DNA of 40,084 bases from an uncultured Lachnospiraceae bacterium (GTDB lineage: Bacteria > Bacillota > Clostridia > Lachnospirales > Lachnospiraceae): the NCBI GenBank assembly GCA_944381475.1, contig CALWLH010000105.1:1-40084 (forward strand), in the 5' to 3' direction. Position numbers and translations under genes: made by a program. The notes under the pieces are model-generated. The model did not search any database. It was not told the origin of the DNA and saw only the letters and a list, made by a program, of their open reading frames with translations. This document shows positions 8,809 through 17,303 of this stretch, one piece after another. Position 1 is the first letter of the stretch. Each line of letters opens with the position of its first letter.

Positions 8809-9831
8809 ATGAGTTTTATTAACACCATCAAAGCAAGGGCAAAAGCAGCAGACAAAACCATCGTACTTCCAGAGGGCATGGAGCCCAGGGTCTGGGCCGC
8901 TGCAGAAAAGATCTTGAAGGAGCAGATGGCAGAGCTGATCATCCTTGGAACACCGGAAATGGTTGAGGAAAACAGCAAGGGGCTGGAAGTGTCTGGGATT
9001 AGGATTATTGACCCAAATACCTCTCCGGATCTGGAACGATACATCAATGCGTTTGTGGAGCTCCGCAAATCCAAGGGTATGACTTACCAGGAGGCCAGAA
9101 GACTTCTCACCACAGATTTTATGTATTTTGCCTGCATGATGGTTAAATGCGGCGATGCAGATGGCGTTGTCTCCGGGGCCTGCCATTCCAGTGCAAATAC
9201 CCTTCGGCCTTCCCTTCAGATTTTAAAGACGAAGCCCGGGGCAAAGCTTGTTTCTGCCTTCTTCTTAATGATTATTCCCAACTGCGATATGGGTGCGCAG
9301 GGTACATTTATTTTCTCCGATTGCGGGTTGGAGCAGAACCCTACCTCTGAGAAGCTGGCGGCCATTGCCATTTCCTCCGCAGAGACCTTTCGCCTGCTGG
9401 TTCAGCAGGAGCCCATCATTGCGCTATTGTCTCATTCTACCAAGGGCAGCGCAAGCCACCCGGATGTAGATAAGGTGGTGAACGCAGTAAAGCTTGCCCA
9501 TGAGATGGCGCCTGAGCTAAAACTGGACGGGGAGCTTCAGTCTGACGCCGCCATTGTTCCCGAGATTGCTGCATATAAGGCTCCCGGCAGTGAAGTGGCA
9601 GGACATGCAAACGTTCTGGTATTTCCCGACCTTGATGCAGGAAATATCGGTTATAAGCTGGTTCAGCGTCTGGCAAAGGCAGAGGCCTACGGCCCCATCA
9701 CGCAAGGACTGGCTGGAGCTGTCAACGATCTGTCCCGTGGGTGCAGCTCAGACGATATTGTGGGGGTTGTGGCCATCACAGCCATCCAGGCGGAGGCTCT
9801 TGAGGCGGAGCAGGCGGCTTTAAATAAATAG
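8809..9831 (+). CDS. pta: Phosphate acetyltransferase
   Basis: A 340-residue short-form Pta, converting acetyl-CoA and phosphate to acetyl phosphate in acetate fermentation. Motifs: KTIVLPEGMEPR at the N-terminus; DADGVVSGACHSSANTLRP in the middle; and near the C-terminus VLVFPDLDAGNIGYKLVQRL and YGPITQGLAGAVNDLSRGCS, the hallmark of phosphotransacetylases. The start is uncertain. The ATG at 8809 gives the normal N-terminus MSFINTIK, but the only good ribosome site (AGGAAGGAG, 8748-8756) is some 50 bases upstream. An in-frame TTG at 8776 would add 11 residues. Acetate kinase, which normally follows pta, is absent; yceD comes next under its own promoter. Confidence 0.95.
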   Translation: MSFINTIKARAKAADKTIVLPEGMEPRVWAAAEKILKEQMAELIILGTPEMVEENSKGLEVSGIRIIDPNTSPDLERYINAFVELRKSKGMTYQEARRLLTTDFMYFACMMVKCGDADGVVSGACHSSANTLRPSLQILKTKPGAKLVSAFFLMIIPNCDMGAQGTFIFSDCGLEQNPTSEKLAAIAISSAETFRLLVQQEPIIALLSHSTKGSASHPDVDKVVNAVKLAHEMAPELKLDGELQSDAAIVPEIAAYKAPGSEVAGHANVLVFPDLDAGNIGYKLVQRLAKAEAYGPITQGLAGAVNDLSRGCSSDDIVGVVAITAIQAEALEAEQAALNK

Positions 9832-9877
9832 AGCAAAAAGGGATTTGAACTAAATTTTAAAAAAATTATTTTTATTA

Positions 9878-9906
9878 TTGACAAAACCTGCTTGCATGAG
9901 TATAAT
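9878..9906 (+). promoter_or_regulatory. Consensus sigma-A promoter of yceD-rpmF
   Basis: Perfect TTGACA (9878-9883) and perfect TATAAT (9901-9906) with a 17-base spacer, 38 bases before the yceD start codon. Expected to be strong and constitutive, fitting a ribosomal protein operon. Confidence 0.9.
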
Positions 9907-9943
9907 GCTTGAGGTGTGCATATTCAGACTAGAGGGAGTATGT

Positions 9944-10462
9944 ATGCAGATAGATTTATCAAAGCTGTTTGAAAGGGAGCATTCTGAAAAAGAGCTGAAA
10001 TGTCCTTTGGAAACGGATGTGGTCACCTTTGGAGGCGAGACATACGACTTTGTTAATAAGTCGGAGGTGGAGCTGAAGCTGACGCACACATCGCGCCAGC
10101 ATATTACAGTAGCGGGCCATTCTGCGTTCCGGTTGAGGATGTGTTGTTCCAGATGCCTGGAGCCCGTATTGGTTCCATTTAACCTGGAACTTACAGCTGA
10201 GCTGGACATGAACCACCCGGCAGACAGTGAAGATGAATTGCCATATGTTAGCGGATATAGTCTTGACGTGGATTTATTGGTGTTGGACGAGCTCTTCGTC
10301 AATATGCCGATAAGCGTTCTTTGCAGTGAGGACTGCAAGGGGTTATGTCGGGGGTGCGGGAAGAATTTGAACCATGGGCCCTGTGACTGTGACAACACGG
10401 TGCTTGATCCCCGTATGGCCAGGATTTTAGATATCTTTAATGCCAATAATAAGGAGGTGTGA
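9944..10462 (+). CDS. yceD: DUF177 protein (YceD family)
   Basis: A 172-residue DUF177/YceD protein, found next to rpmF and the fatty acid genes in most bacteria. Known homologues influence 23S rRNA accumulation and act on large-subunit biogenesis. The N-terminus reads MQIDLSKLFE. Cysteine pairs at CSRCLEP and at CSEDCKGLCRGCGKNLN near the C-terminus suggest a bound zinc. The frame continues 22 codons further upstream, but that region overlaps the promoter; the ATG at 9944 is preceded by GAGGGAG. rpmF begins four bases after the stop. Confidence 0.92.
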   Translation: MQIDLSKLFEREHSEKELKCPLETDVVTFGGETYDFVNKSEVELKLTHTSRQHITVAGHSAFRLRMCCSRCLEPVLVPFNLELTAELDMNHPADSEDELPYVSGYSLDVDLLVLDELFVNMPISVLCSEDCKGLCRGCGKNLNHGPCDCDNTVLDPRMARILDIFNANNKEV

Positions 10463-10465
10463 ACC

Positions 10466-10645
10466 ATGTCAATTTGTCCTAAGAATAAAACTTCCAAGGC
10501 AAGACGCGACAAGCGGCGCGCAAACTGGAAGATGACCGCTCCGAACCTTGTGAAGTGTCCCAAGTGCGGCGAGCTTATGATGCCTCATAGAGTATGCAAG
10601 GCTTGCGGCTCTTACAACAAGAAGGAGATCATCCCCGCTGAATAA
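10466..10645 (+). CDS. rpmF: 50S ribosomal protein L32
   Basis: A 59-residue protein, the normal size for bL32. It begins MSICPKNKTSKARRDKRRAN, with the basic N-terminal half typical of L32. A CPKC...CKAC four-cysteine zinc ribbon follows at residues 31-34 and 44-47, so this is the zinc-binding form of the protein. AAGGAGG sits six bases before the ATG, overlapping the end of yceD, so the two are translated from one message. A hairpin follows before plsX. Confidence 0.97.
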   Translation: MSICPKNKTSKARRDKRRANWKMTAPNLVKCPKCGELMMPHRVCKACGSYNKKEIIPAE

Positions 10646-10658
10646 AAAGATGTGTTGG

Positions 10659-10689
10659 AAGGGCTTTTCCGTATGCCGGGAAAGCCCTT
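10659..10689 (+). terminator. Hairpin after rpmF (partial terminator or attenuator)
   Basis: AAGGGCTTTTCC (10659-10670) pairs with GGGAAAGCCCTT (10678-10689), a 12-base stem with one G-T pair and a 7-base loop, followed only by TTATT. The weak T-run suggests partial termination, allowing strong rpmF expression with read-through into plsX. Confidence 0.6.
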
Positions 10690-10720
10690 TATTGCTATTA
10701 AAAGGTAAATGGAGGAGACG

Positions 10721-11767
10721 ATGGTACGAGTAGCACTGGACGCAATGGGGGGCGATTATGCCCCTGCTGAAATTATTAAGGGCGCGGTGGATGCGCTTCT
10801 TGCAACTGGGAAGGATGATCTGACTATCACGTTTACTGGCGATGAAGCTGCAATTCAGGCGGAGCTTCAGAAGCTTCGCGCAGATAAGGACCGGAATGGC
10901 TTTGATGAGAGCAGGATTTCCATTGTCCACACCACAGAGGTGATCGAGACTGGTGAATCTCCCGTAAATGCCATCCGCACAAAAAAGGATTCCTCCATGG
11001 TAGTAGCCTTAAAGATGGTAAAGGAGGGAAAGGCGGATGCCTTTGTGTCAAGCGGCAGCACCGGGGCTATACTGGTGGGAGGCCAGGTCATTGTAGGGAA
11101 GCTTAAAGGCGTGAGAAGAACACCCCTCGCTCCTGTGATTCCTACTCTGCGCGGGGGAGCCCTGCTCATTGACTGCGGCGCCAATGTGGATGCAAAACCG
11201 GAATATCTGCTTCAGTATGCTCATATGGGCTCCATTTACATGGAGTATGTGATGGGTATAAAGAATCCTGCGGTGGGAATTTTAAACATCGGCGCCGAGG
11301 AGGAGAAGGGAAATAGTCTGGTAAAGGAAACCTATCCCCTGTTAAAGGCGGAGCCTGGAATCAATTTTATCGGAAGTGTAGAAGCAAAGGATATACTGGA
11401 TGGCAAGGCGGATGTGATTGTGTGCGATGCCTTTGCCGGCAACGTGGCTCTGAAAACATACGAGGCTACAGGCTCCATGCTTCTTGGAATGCTGAAGTCT
11501 ACTCTTACTTCCAGCACAAAGAATAAGATTGGTGCGGCATTGGTTTATCCCTCGTTAAAGGCTAAGCTGAAAAAATTTGATGCTAGCCAGTATGGCGGAG
11601 CCCCCATGCTGGGGTTAAAAGGGTTGGTGGTGAAAAGCCATGGAAGCGCCACCGCTAAAGAGATTAAAAACGCAGTGATGCAGTGCATAGATTTTTCAAG
11701 GCAGAATATAGCTGAAAAAATAGCCGCTTCCTTCGCAAAGGAAACAAGCGCACAGAAGGAGGATTAG
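10721..11767 (+). CDS. plsX: Phosphate acyltransferase PlsX
   Basis: A 348-residue PlsX, which makes acyl-phosphate from acyl-ACP at the start of phosphatidic acid synthesis; PlsY, encoded at 38337 in this window, uses that product. The N-terminus MVRVALDAMGGDYAP is diagnostic. Other family segments are FVSSGSTGAILVGG, LIDCGANVDAKPEYL, VCDAFAGNVALK and GSATAKEIKNAV near the end. The ATG at 10721 is chosen because GGAGGA lies just before it, although an in-frame ATG exists at 10709. The stop codon directly abuts the GTG of rnc. The acyl carrier protein gene that usually follows plsX is missing. Confidence 0.96.
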   Translation: MVRVALDAMGGDYAPAEIIKGAVDALLATGKDDLTITFTGDEAAIQAELQKLRADKDRNGFDESRISIVHTTEVIETGESPVNAIRTKKDSSMVVALKMVKEGKADAFVSSGSTGAILVGGQVIVGKLKGVRRTPLAPVIPTLRGGALLIDCGANVDAKPEYLLQYAHMGSIYMEYVMGIKNPAVGILNIGAEEEKGNSLVKETYPLLKAEPGINFIGSVEAKDILDGKADVIVCDAFAGNVALKTYEATGSMLLGMLKSTLTSSTKNKIGAALVYPSLKAKLKKFDASQYGGAPMLGLKGLVVKSHGSATAKEIKNAVMQCIDFSRQNIAEKIAASFAKETSAQKED

Positions 11768-12457
11768 GTGGATAAAAACTTAAATATATTGGAGGAGCGC
11801 ATTGGATATGATTTCAAAGATGAAAAACTCCTTCTTTTGGCCTTGACACACACATCCTTTGCCAATGAAAATCATGAGGATCGCTCCTTTCACAATGAAC
11901 GCATTGAGTTTCTGGGGGATGCGGTGCTGGAGCTGATTTCCAGCGAATATTTCTATAAAACCATGCCCGGAAAAAGCGAGGGAGAAATGACAAAGCAGCG
12001 GGCTTCCATGGTCTGTGAGATGACGCTGGCATTCTGTGCCAGACAATTTGGTCTGGAGCAGTTTATCCGCTTGGGAAAGGGTGAGGAGCATACAGGGGGA
12101 AGAAACAGGGATTCCATTATATCCGATGCCCTGGAGGCACTGATTGGTGCGATCTATCTGGATGGTGGTTTTGCCAGCGCAAAAGAATTTGTCCTGAAGT
12201 TCGTGTTAAACGATATGGAACATAAAAAATTTTTTTATGATAGCAAAACCATTCTGCAGGAAAAAATCCAGTCCCATTATACCGAGGAGCTGGCCTATGA
12301 CCTTTTGGAGGAATCGGGGCCGGATCATGACAAGCGGTTTCGCATGCAGGTGCGTGTGGGGAGCCGGATTCTGGGAGAGGGCGTTGGCAGGACGAAGAAG
12401 TCTGCCCAGCAGATGGCGGCATATCAGGCCCTTTTACTGTTACAGAAAGAGGACTAG
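11768..12457 (+). CDS. rnc: Ribonuclease III
   Basis: A 229-residue double-strand-specific ribonuclease that processes rRNA precursors and structured messages. The signature HNERIEFLGDAVLEL (about residues 43-57) contains the catalytic acidic residues, and ISDALEALIGAIYLDGG (about 119-135) holds the second acidic site. The C-terminal third (about 155-226) is the double-stranded RNA-binding domain ending GVGRTKKSAQQMAAYQAL. It starts with GTG immediately after the plsX stop, indicating translational coupling, and smc begins six bases after its stop. Confidence 0.97.
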   Translation: MDKNLNILEERIGYDFKDEKLLLLALTHTSFANENHEDRSFHNERIEFLGDAVLELISSEYFYKTMPGKSEGEMTKQRASMVCEMTLAFCARQFGLEQFIRLGKGEEHTGGRNRDSIISDALEALIGAIYLDGGFASAKEFVLKFVLNDMEHKKFFYDSKTILQEKIQSHYTEELAYDLLEESGPDHDKRFRMQVRVGSRILGEGVGRTKKSAQQMAAYQALLLLQKED

Positions 12458-12463
12458 CTACGG

Positions 12464-15400
12464 ATGTATTTAAAAGGCATTGAGGTTCAGGGATTCAAAT
12501 CCTTTGCAAATAAGATCAATTTTGAATTTCATAACGGCATTACTTGCATTGTGGGGCCTAATGGCTCAGGAAAGAGCAATGTGGCGGATGCGGTTCGCTG
12601 GGTGCTGGGTGAACAGAGCGCAAAGCAGCTTCGAGGTTCCAATATGCAGGATGTTATTTTCTCCGGCACGGAGCTGCGAAAGCCCCAGGGCTACGCTTAT
12701 GTGGCCATTACTCTGGATAATTCCGACCATAAGCTTCCCATAGACTATGAGGAGGTTACTGTCAGCAGAAGGGTATACCGCTCTGGGGAGAGCGAGTATA
12801 AAATCAATGGAGTGGTGAGCCGGCTTCGCGATATTCAGGAGCTGTTTTATGATACCGGAATCGGAAAGGAAGGCTACTCCATTATTGGCCAGGGCCAAAT
12901 CGATAAGATCCTGAGCAATAAGCCCGATGAGCGCAGGGAGCTCTTCGATGAGGCAGTGGGGATCGTCAAGTTTAAACGCAGAAAGAGGGAAACTCTTAAA
13001 AAGCTTGAGAGTGAGCACTCCAATCTGGTGCGGGTCACAGATATTTTATCGGAGCTTGAAAAGCAGGTGGAACCCTTGCAGCGTCAGTCGGAAAGTGCAA
13101 AAAAATATTTAAAGCTGCGGGATGAGCTGAAGGAATTTGACCGTGCTCTTTTTACGCTGGATTATCAGGATTCCCAGAGACGGCTGGGTGAGGTAGAGAA
13201 AAACACGGAAATTGTGACTGGAGACCTGGCGGAGACTGCAAAAGCCAACGAGGATTTGCGGGCGCAGTATGAGGAAGTGAATTGTCTGGTCAGCCAGCTG
13301 GAGCAGAAGATATCACAGCAGAATCAAATCTATAATGACTCCAATGTGGACATCCAGCAGAAGAACGGCAGAATTCTTGTCCTGAAGGAGCAGATCAATA
13401 CAGAGCATACGGATGCTGCCCATGTGAGTGAGCGGCTTTTGGTTCTCCAGTCAGAAGAGGAGTGCTATAAAAAGGAGAAGGCTTCTGTGCTGAATCAGAA
13501 AGCAGAAGCTGTCGAGCGGGAGCGGGAGCTTGCCAATGAGGAGTATGATATGACCAATACGCTGGCGGCTCTGGATATCCGGATTGCAAATCATGAGCGC
13601 TCTGTGGAGAGTAATAAGGAGCGTCTCCTCTCTCTTTTGAACGAAAAATCCGATGCGGCTGCAAGACTTCAGCATTATACAACATTGGAGCAGCAGCAGA
13701 TGATCCGCAGGGGGGAGATCAGCGCCAGAAGTCTGAAGCTTTCCAGTGACCATGAGGAGACCATATCACAGATTGATGGACAGAAAAAGTCCCTGAGCAA
13801 TTTGGAACACTCTATAAAGGACATACAGAAGAAGCTTTCAGAACAGCAGCAGCTTTTAGTATCTCTTCAAAAAACAGTGTCGGATACCCAGGATCAGCTG
13901 CGAAACGCCGAACAGAATTATAAGATTTCCAGCTCCAGAGCGGAGGCATTAAGGAACCTGGATGAACGCTATGAGGGCTATCAGAACAGTATCCGGCGGG
14001 TGATGGAGTATGCAAAGGGATCCGGGGCAGGCGCTTTAGGGGTGATTTCGGATTTGATTCATTTAGATAAAAAATATGAAACAGCCATGGAAATCGCCCT
14101 TGGGGGAACCATTCAGAATATTGTGACGGACAGCACCCGTACGGCCAAGGATTTAATTTCCTATCTGAAGACCAATAAATATGGGCGTGCCACGTTCCTG
14201 CCCCTGGACGCCTTTCAGAAGAAAACGGATTTTTCCTATCCCGAGGCATTGAAGGCGCCGGGCGCCATCGGTATTGCATCGGATCTTGTGAAATATGATC
14301 CGATTTATGAGAATGTCATCACTCATCTGCTGGGGCGTACGCTGGTGGTGGATCATATCGATCACGCATCGGAGATTGCAAGAAGATTTCGCTATTCCAT
14401 ACGCATTGTCACTTTGGAGGGAGAGCTTCTCAGTCCGGGGGGCTCCCTTACAGGCGGAACATATAAAAACAGCAGTAATCTTTTGGGAAGAAAAAATGAG
14501 ATTAAGGAGCTGAAGCAATCTGCGGACGAGGCATTGCGGCAGACCAAAGAATATTCCAAATCCCTGCAAAAGAATCGCAAGGACCTTGAAAAGGCTGAAA
14601 TTCAGTGCAGAGAGCTGTCCGGGAAACTCCAGAGTCTGGTGCTCACCCAGACAGAGGAACGCTTCAAGCTGACCCAGGCTGAGGAACGCTTGGACGGCAT
14701 CCGGGTTTCCCTGGCGGATGCCGCATCGGAGATGAAGCAGATGGAGGCCGATCTTGCAAAGCTTCGTCAGGAAAAGGAAGGCCTGGCACAGAGCTTAAAC
14801 TCCATTGAGGACGAAAACAGCGATTCAGAAAAAATGATCAGCGATGATGAGAGAAAGCTCTCTGAGGAGAAGGAGAAACGCGAGCAGCTTTCCTCCTCCC
14901 TGAACCGGGTGCAGCTGGAGCTTTCAAATCTGAAGCAGAAGAAGGAATTTACCCTTGCAAGTGAGACCCGCATCCTGGGTGAGTTAGAAAAGCTGTCTGA
15001 GGAACGAGATGGCCTTTTGAAACGGGAGAAGGAAATTCAGCAGGCAGTGGAGAATATTCGACATGGCATAGATGAACTGACAGAGGAGCATGACGCGTGT
15101 CTAAAAGCAAGGGATGAAGCACAGGAGCAAATTCGCCAGCTGAACCTGCAGAAGGCAAAGGTTATGGAGGAGCAGAAGGATTTCTTTACCAGACAGCAGG
15201 AAATCTCCGGCAGGCAGAAGAATCTGGAGGTGGAGCTTCTCCGGCTGCAAAATCAAAGGGAAAAGCTGGAGGAGCATATGGATCAGCTGGTTACCTATCT
15301 CTGGACAGAGTATGAGCTGAGTCCTTCCGAGGCCCAGATTTCCCCGGAAGAAATCACTCTTTCCATGGGCGAGTTAAAGAAAAATGTCACTTCCCTGAAG

Positions 15401-16027
15401 GGAAGCATCAAGGCGCTGGGCAGCGTCAACGTGAATGCGATCGAGCAGTACAAGGAGGTTGCAGAGCGATATGAGTTTATGAAGGGGCAGTATGAGGATC
15501 TGACAAAGGCTGAGGAGCAGCTTCACGGCATCATCAACGAGCTGGACGAGGGTATGAGAAAACAGTTTAATGAGCAGTTTGCCCGGATACAGGTGGAGTT
15601 TGACAAGGTATTCGGGGAGCTTTTCGGAGGCGGTCATGGGAAGCTGGAGCTTGTGGAGGATGAGGATGTAATCGAAGCGGGAATCCGCATCATCTCCCAG
15701 CCTCCGGGCAAAAAGCTCCAGAACATGATGCAGCTCTCCGGGGGTGAGAAGGCTCTGACGGCCATAGCGCTGCTGTTTGCCATCCAGAATCTGAAGCCCA
15801 GTCCCTTTTGCCTGTTGGACGAGATTGAGGCGGCGCTGGATGATTCCAATGTATCCCGCTTTGCAGGATATCTTCATAAGCTGACAGAGCATACCCAGTT
15901 TATCCTGATTTCCCACAGACGCGGCACCATGGTCATGGCGGATCGTCTGTATGGCATCACCATGCAGGAGAAGGGTGTTTCCACACTTGTGAGTGTCAAC
16001 CTGATCGAGCAGGATCTGGATAATTAA
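12464..16027 (+). CDS. smc: Chromosome segregation protein SMC
   Basis: A 1187-residue SMC ATPase that compacts and separates chromosomes with ScpA and ScpB. The Walker A loop GPNGSGKS is at 31-38. Two long coiled-coil arms flank a hinge at roughly 510-670 (containing GALGVISDLI and GGSLTGG). The C-terminal head has the signature LSGGEKAL near 1090 and Walker B CLLDEIEAALDD near 1115. The length is normal. The order rnc-smc-ftsY is conserved in Firmicutes. No scpA or scpB gene is present in the window. Confidence 0.98.
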   Translation: MYLKGIEVQGFKSFANKINFEFHNGITCIVGPNGSGKSNVADAVRWVLGEQSAKQLRGSNMQDVIFSGTELRKPQGYAYVAITLDNSDHKLPIDYEEVTVSRRVYRSGESEYKINGVVSRLRDIQELFYDTGIGKEGYSIIGQGQIDKILSNKPDERRELFDEAVGIVKFKRRKRETLKKLESEHSNLVRVTDILSELEKQVEPLQRQSESAKKYLKLRDELKEFDRALFTLDYQDSQRRLGEVEKNTEIVTGDLAETAKANEDLRAQYEEVNCLVSQLEQKISQQNQIYNDSNVDIQQKNGRILVLKEQINTEHTDAAHVSERLLVLQSEEECYKKEKASVLNQKAEAVERERELANEEYDMTNTLAALDIRIANHERSVESNKERLLSLLNEKSDAAARLQHYTTLEQQQMIRRGEISARSLKLSSDHEETISQIDGQKKSLSNLEHSIKDIQKKLSEQQQLLVSLQKTVSDTQDQLRNAEQNYKISSSRAEALRNLDERYEGYQNSIRRVMEYAKGSGAGALGVISDLIHLDKKYETAMEIALGGTIQNIVTDSTRTAKDLISYLKTNKYGRATFLPLDAFQKKTDFSYPEALKAPGAIGIASDLVKYDPIYENVITHLLGRTLVVDHIDHASEIARRFRYSIRIVTLEGELLSPGGSLTGGTYKNSSNLLGRKNEIKELKQSADEALRQTKEYSKSLQKNRKDLEKAEIQCRELSGKLQSLVLTQTEERFKLTQAEERLDGIRVSLADAASEMKQMEADLAKLRQEKEGLAQSLNSIEDENSDSEKMISDDERKLSEEKEKREQLSSSLNRVQLELSNLKQKKEFTLASETRILGELEKLSEERDGLLKREKEIQQAVENIRHGIDELTEEHDACLKARDEAQEQIRQLNLQKAKVMEEQKDFFTRQQEISGRQKNLEVELLRLQNQREKLEEHMDQLVTYLWTEYELSPSEAQISPEEITLSMGELKKNVTSLKGSIKALGSVNVNAIEQYKEVAERYEFMKGQYEDLTKAEEQLHGIINELDEGMRKQFNEQFARIQVEFDKVFGELFGGGHGKLELVEDEDVIEAGIRIISQPPGKKLQNMMQLSGGEKALTAIALLFAIQNLKPSPFCLLDEIEAALDDSNVSRFAGYLHKLTEHTQFILISHRRGTMVMADRLYGITMQEKGVSTLVSVNLIEQDLDN

Positions 16028-16041
16028 TCGGAGGTTTTCAT

Positions 16042-17277
16042 ATGGAAGAAAAACAGGGTTTTTTGAAAAGGTTATTTGACGGAATGGCCAAGACCAGAAA
16101 CAGCCTGGTTTCAAAGCTGGATGATCTTTTTTCCGGAGGAACCATTGATGAGGAGTTTTATGAGGATCTGGAGGAGATCCTGATTACGGCGGATATCGGC
16201 GTCCGCACCACAAATGATATTATTGAAAATCTCCGGGAACGGGTGGAGGAGGAAAAGCTGAAGGATCCTGGGGCTGTAAAGGAGCTCCTCATGGAGGGTA
16301 TCCGCCAAAGGATGGATCTGGGAGAAAATGCCTATGATTTTGAGAATCAGAAAGCTGTGGTGCTGGTAATCGGCGTCAACGGTGTGGGAAAAACCACCTC
16401 CATCGGCAAGCTGGCAGCACAGCTGAAGGCGGCAGGAAAGACGGTGACCCTGGCTGCTGCGGATACCTTCCGTGCAGGGGCTATCGAGCAGCTGGATATG
16501 TGGGCCAAGCGGGCAGGAGTCAATATCATTGCTCATCAGGAGGGATCCGATCCTGCGGCGGTGATCTACGATGCAGTCCAGTCTGCAAAGGCAAGGGGAA
16601 CGGATATCCTGATCTGCGATACCGCAGGCCGTCTCCACAACAAGAAGAATCTGATGGAGGAGTTGAAAAAGATCAACCGCATCATTGACAAGGATTATCC
16701 CGAGGCTTACCGTGAGACCCTGATTGTTTTGGATGGAACAACCGGCCAGAATGCTCTGGCGCAGGCAAGGGAATTTATGGAGGCGGCCAAGATTACCGGT
16801 ATTATACTTACAAAGATGGACGGAACTGCGAAAGGCGGTATAGCCGTGGCTATTCAGTCCGAGCTGGGTGTGCCGGTAAAATATATCGGTGTGGGGGAGC
16901 AGATCGGTGACCTGCAGAAGTTTGATGCAGAATCCTATGTGAACGCCCTGTTTACCGAGCCTGAATTTGAGGAGAAGCCGGAGGAGGCATATCCGGAGCC
17001 TGACGTCTCTGAGACAGCTGCGGAAACAGACAGCCCCGCAGAACCAGCACAGCAGCCTGACATAGAAGCTGCTGAAACAGCTGTACAGGATGAGCCGGAA
17101 GAAGAACCCGTTGATGAAGAAGAGACAGCCCCTGTGGACGAAGCTGCTGTCAGAGAGCTGTTTACCTCAGAATATTTCATGCGTCCAGAGGTATGGGATC
17201 TTCTCACAGAAATTTTTGTGGATGAAGGAAGCTTTGATGTGAATACCTTTGATTTTAATAAATACAGTTTTAAATAA
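16042..17277 (+). CDS. ftsY: Signal recognition particle receptor FtsY with C-terminal extension
   Basis: A 411-residue SRP receptor GTPase that works with Ffh (25154) to deliver nascent membrane proteins to the translocon. The short N domain begins GFLKRLFDGMAKTRNSLV. G motifs: GVNGVGKT at about 111, DTAGRLHNKKNLMEELKK at about 193, TKMDG at about 257 and GVGEQIGDLQKFD at about 284, after which the family normally ends. Here about 105 further residues follow: an acidic Glu/Pro/Ala-rich linker (about 305-370), then a tail rich in Phe, Asp and Glu containing SEYFMRPEVWDLLTEIF and ending FNKYSFK. In other bacteria an acidic A domain, when present, is at the N-terminus; here it is C-terminal. 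The frame is intact through the tail. Confidence 0.96.
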   Translation: MEEKQGFLKRLFDGMAKTRNSLVSKLDDLFSGGTIDEEFYEDLEEILITADIGVRTTNDIIENLRERVEEEKLKDPGAVKELLMEGIRQRMDLGENAYDFENQKAVVLVIGVNGVGKTTSIGKLAAQLKAAGKTVTLAAADTFRAGAIEQLDMWAKRAGVNIIAHQEGSDPAAVIYDAVQSAKARGTDILICDTAGRLHNKKNLMEELKKINRIIDKDYPEAYRETLIVLDGTTGQNALAQAREFMEAAKITGIILTKMDGTAKGGIAVAIQSELGVPVKYIGVGEQIGDLQKFDAESYVNALFTEPEFEEKPEEAYPEPDVSETAAETDSPAEPAQQPDIEAAETAVQDEPEEEPVDEEETAPVDEAAVRELFTSEYFMRPEVWDLLTEIFVDEGSFDVNTFDFNKYSFK

Positions 17278-17303
17278 AAACAGACAGAGGAAAGGAGACG
17301 GAC

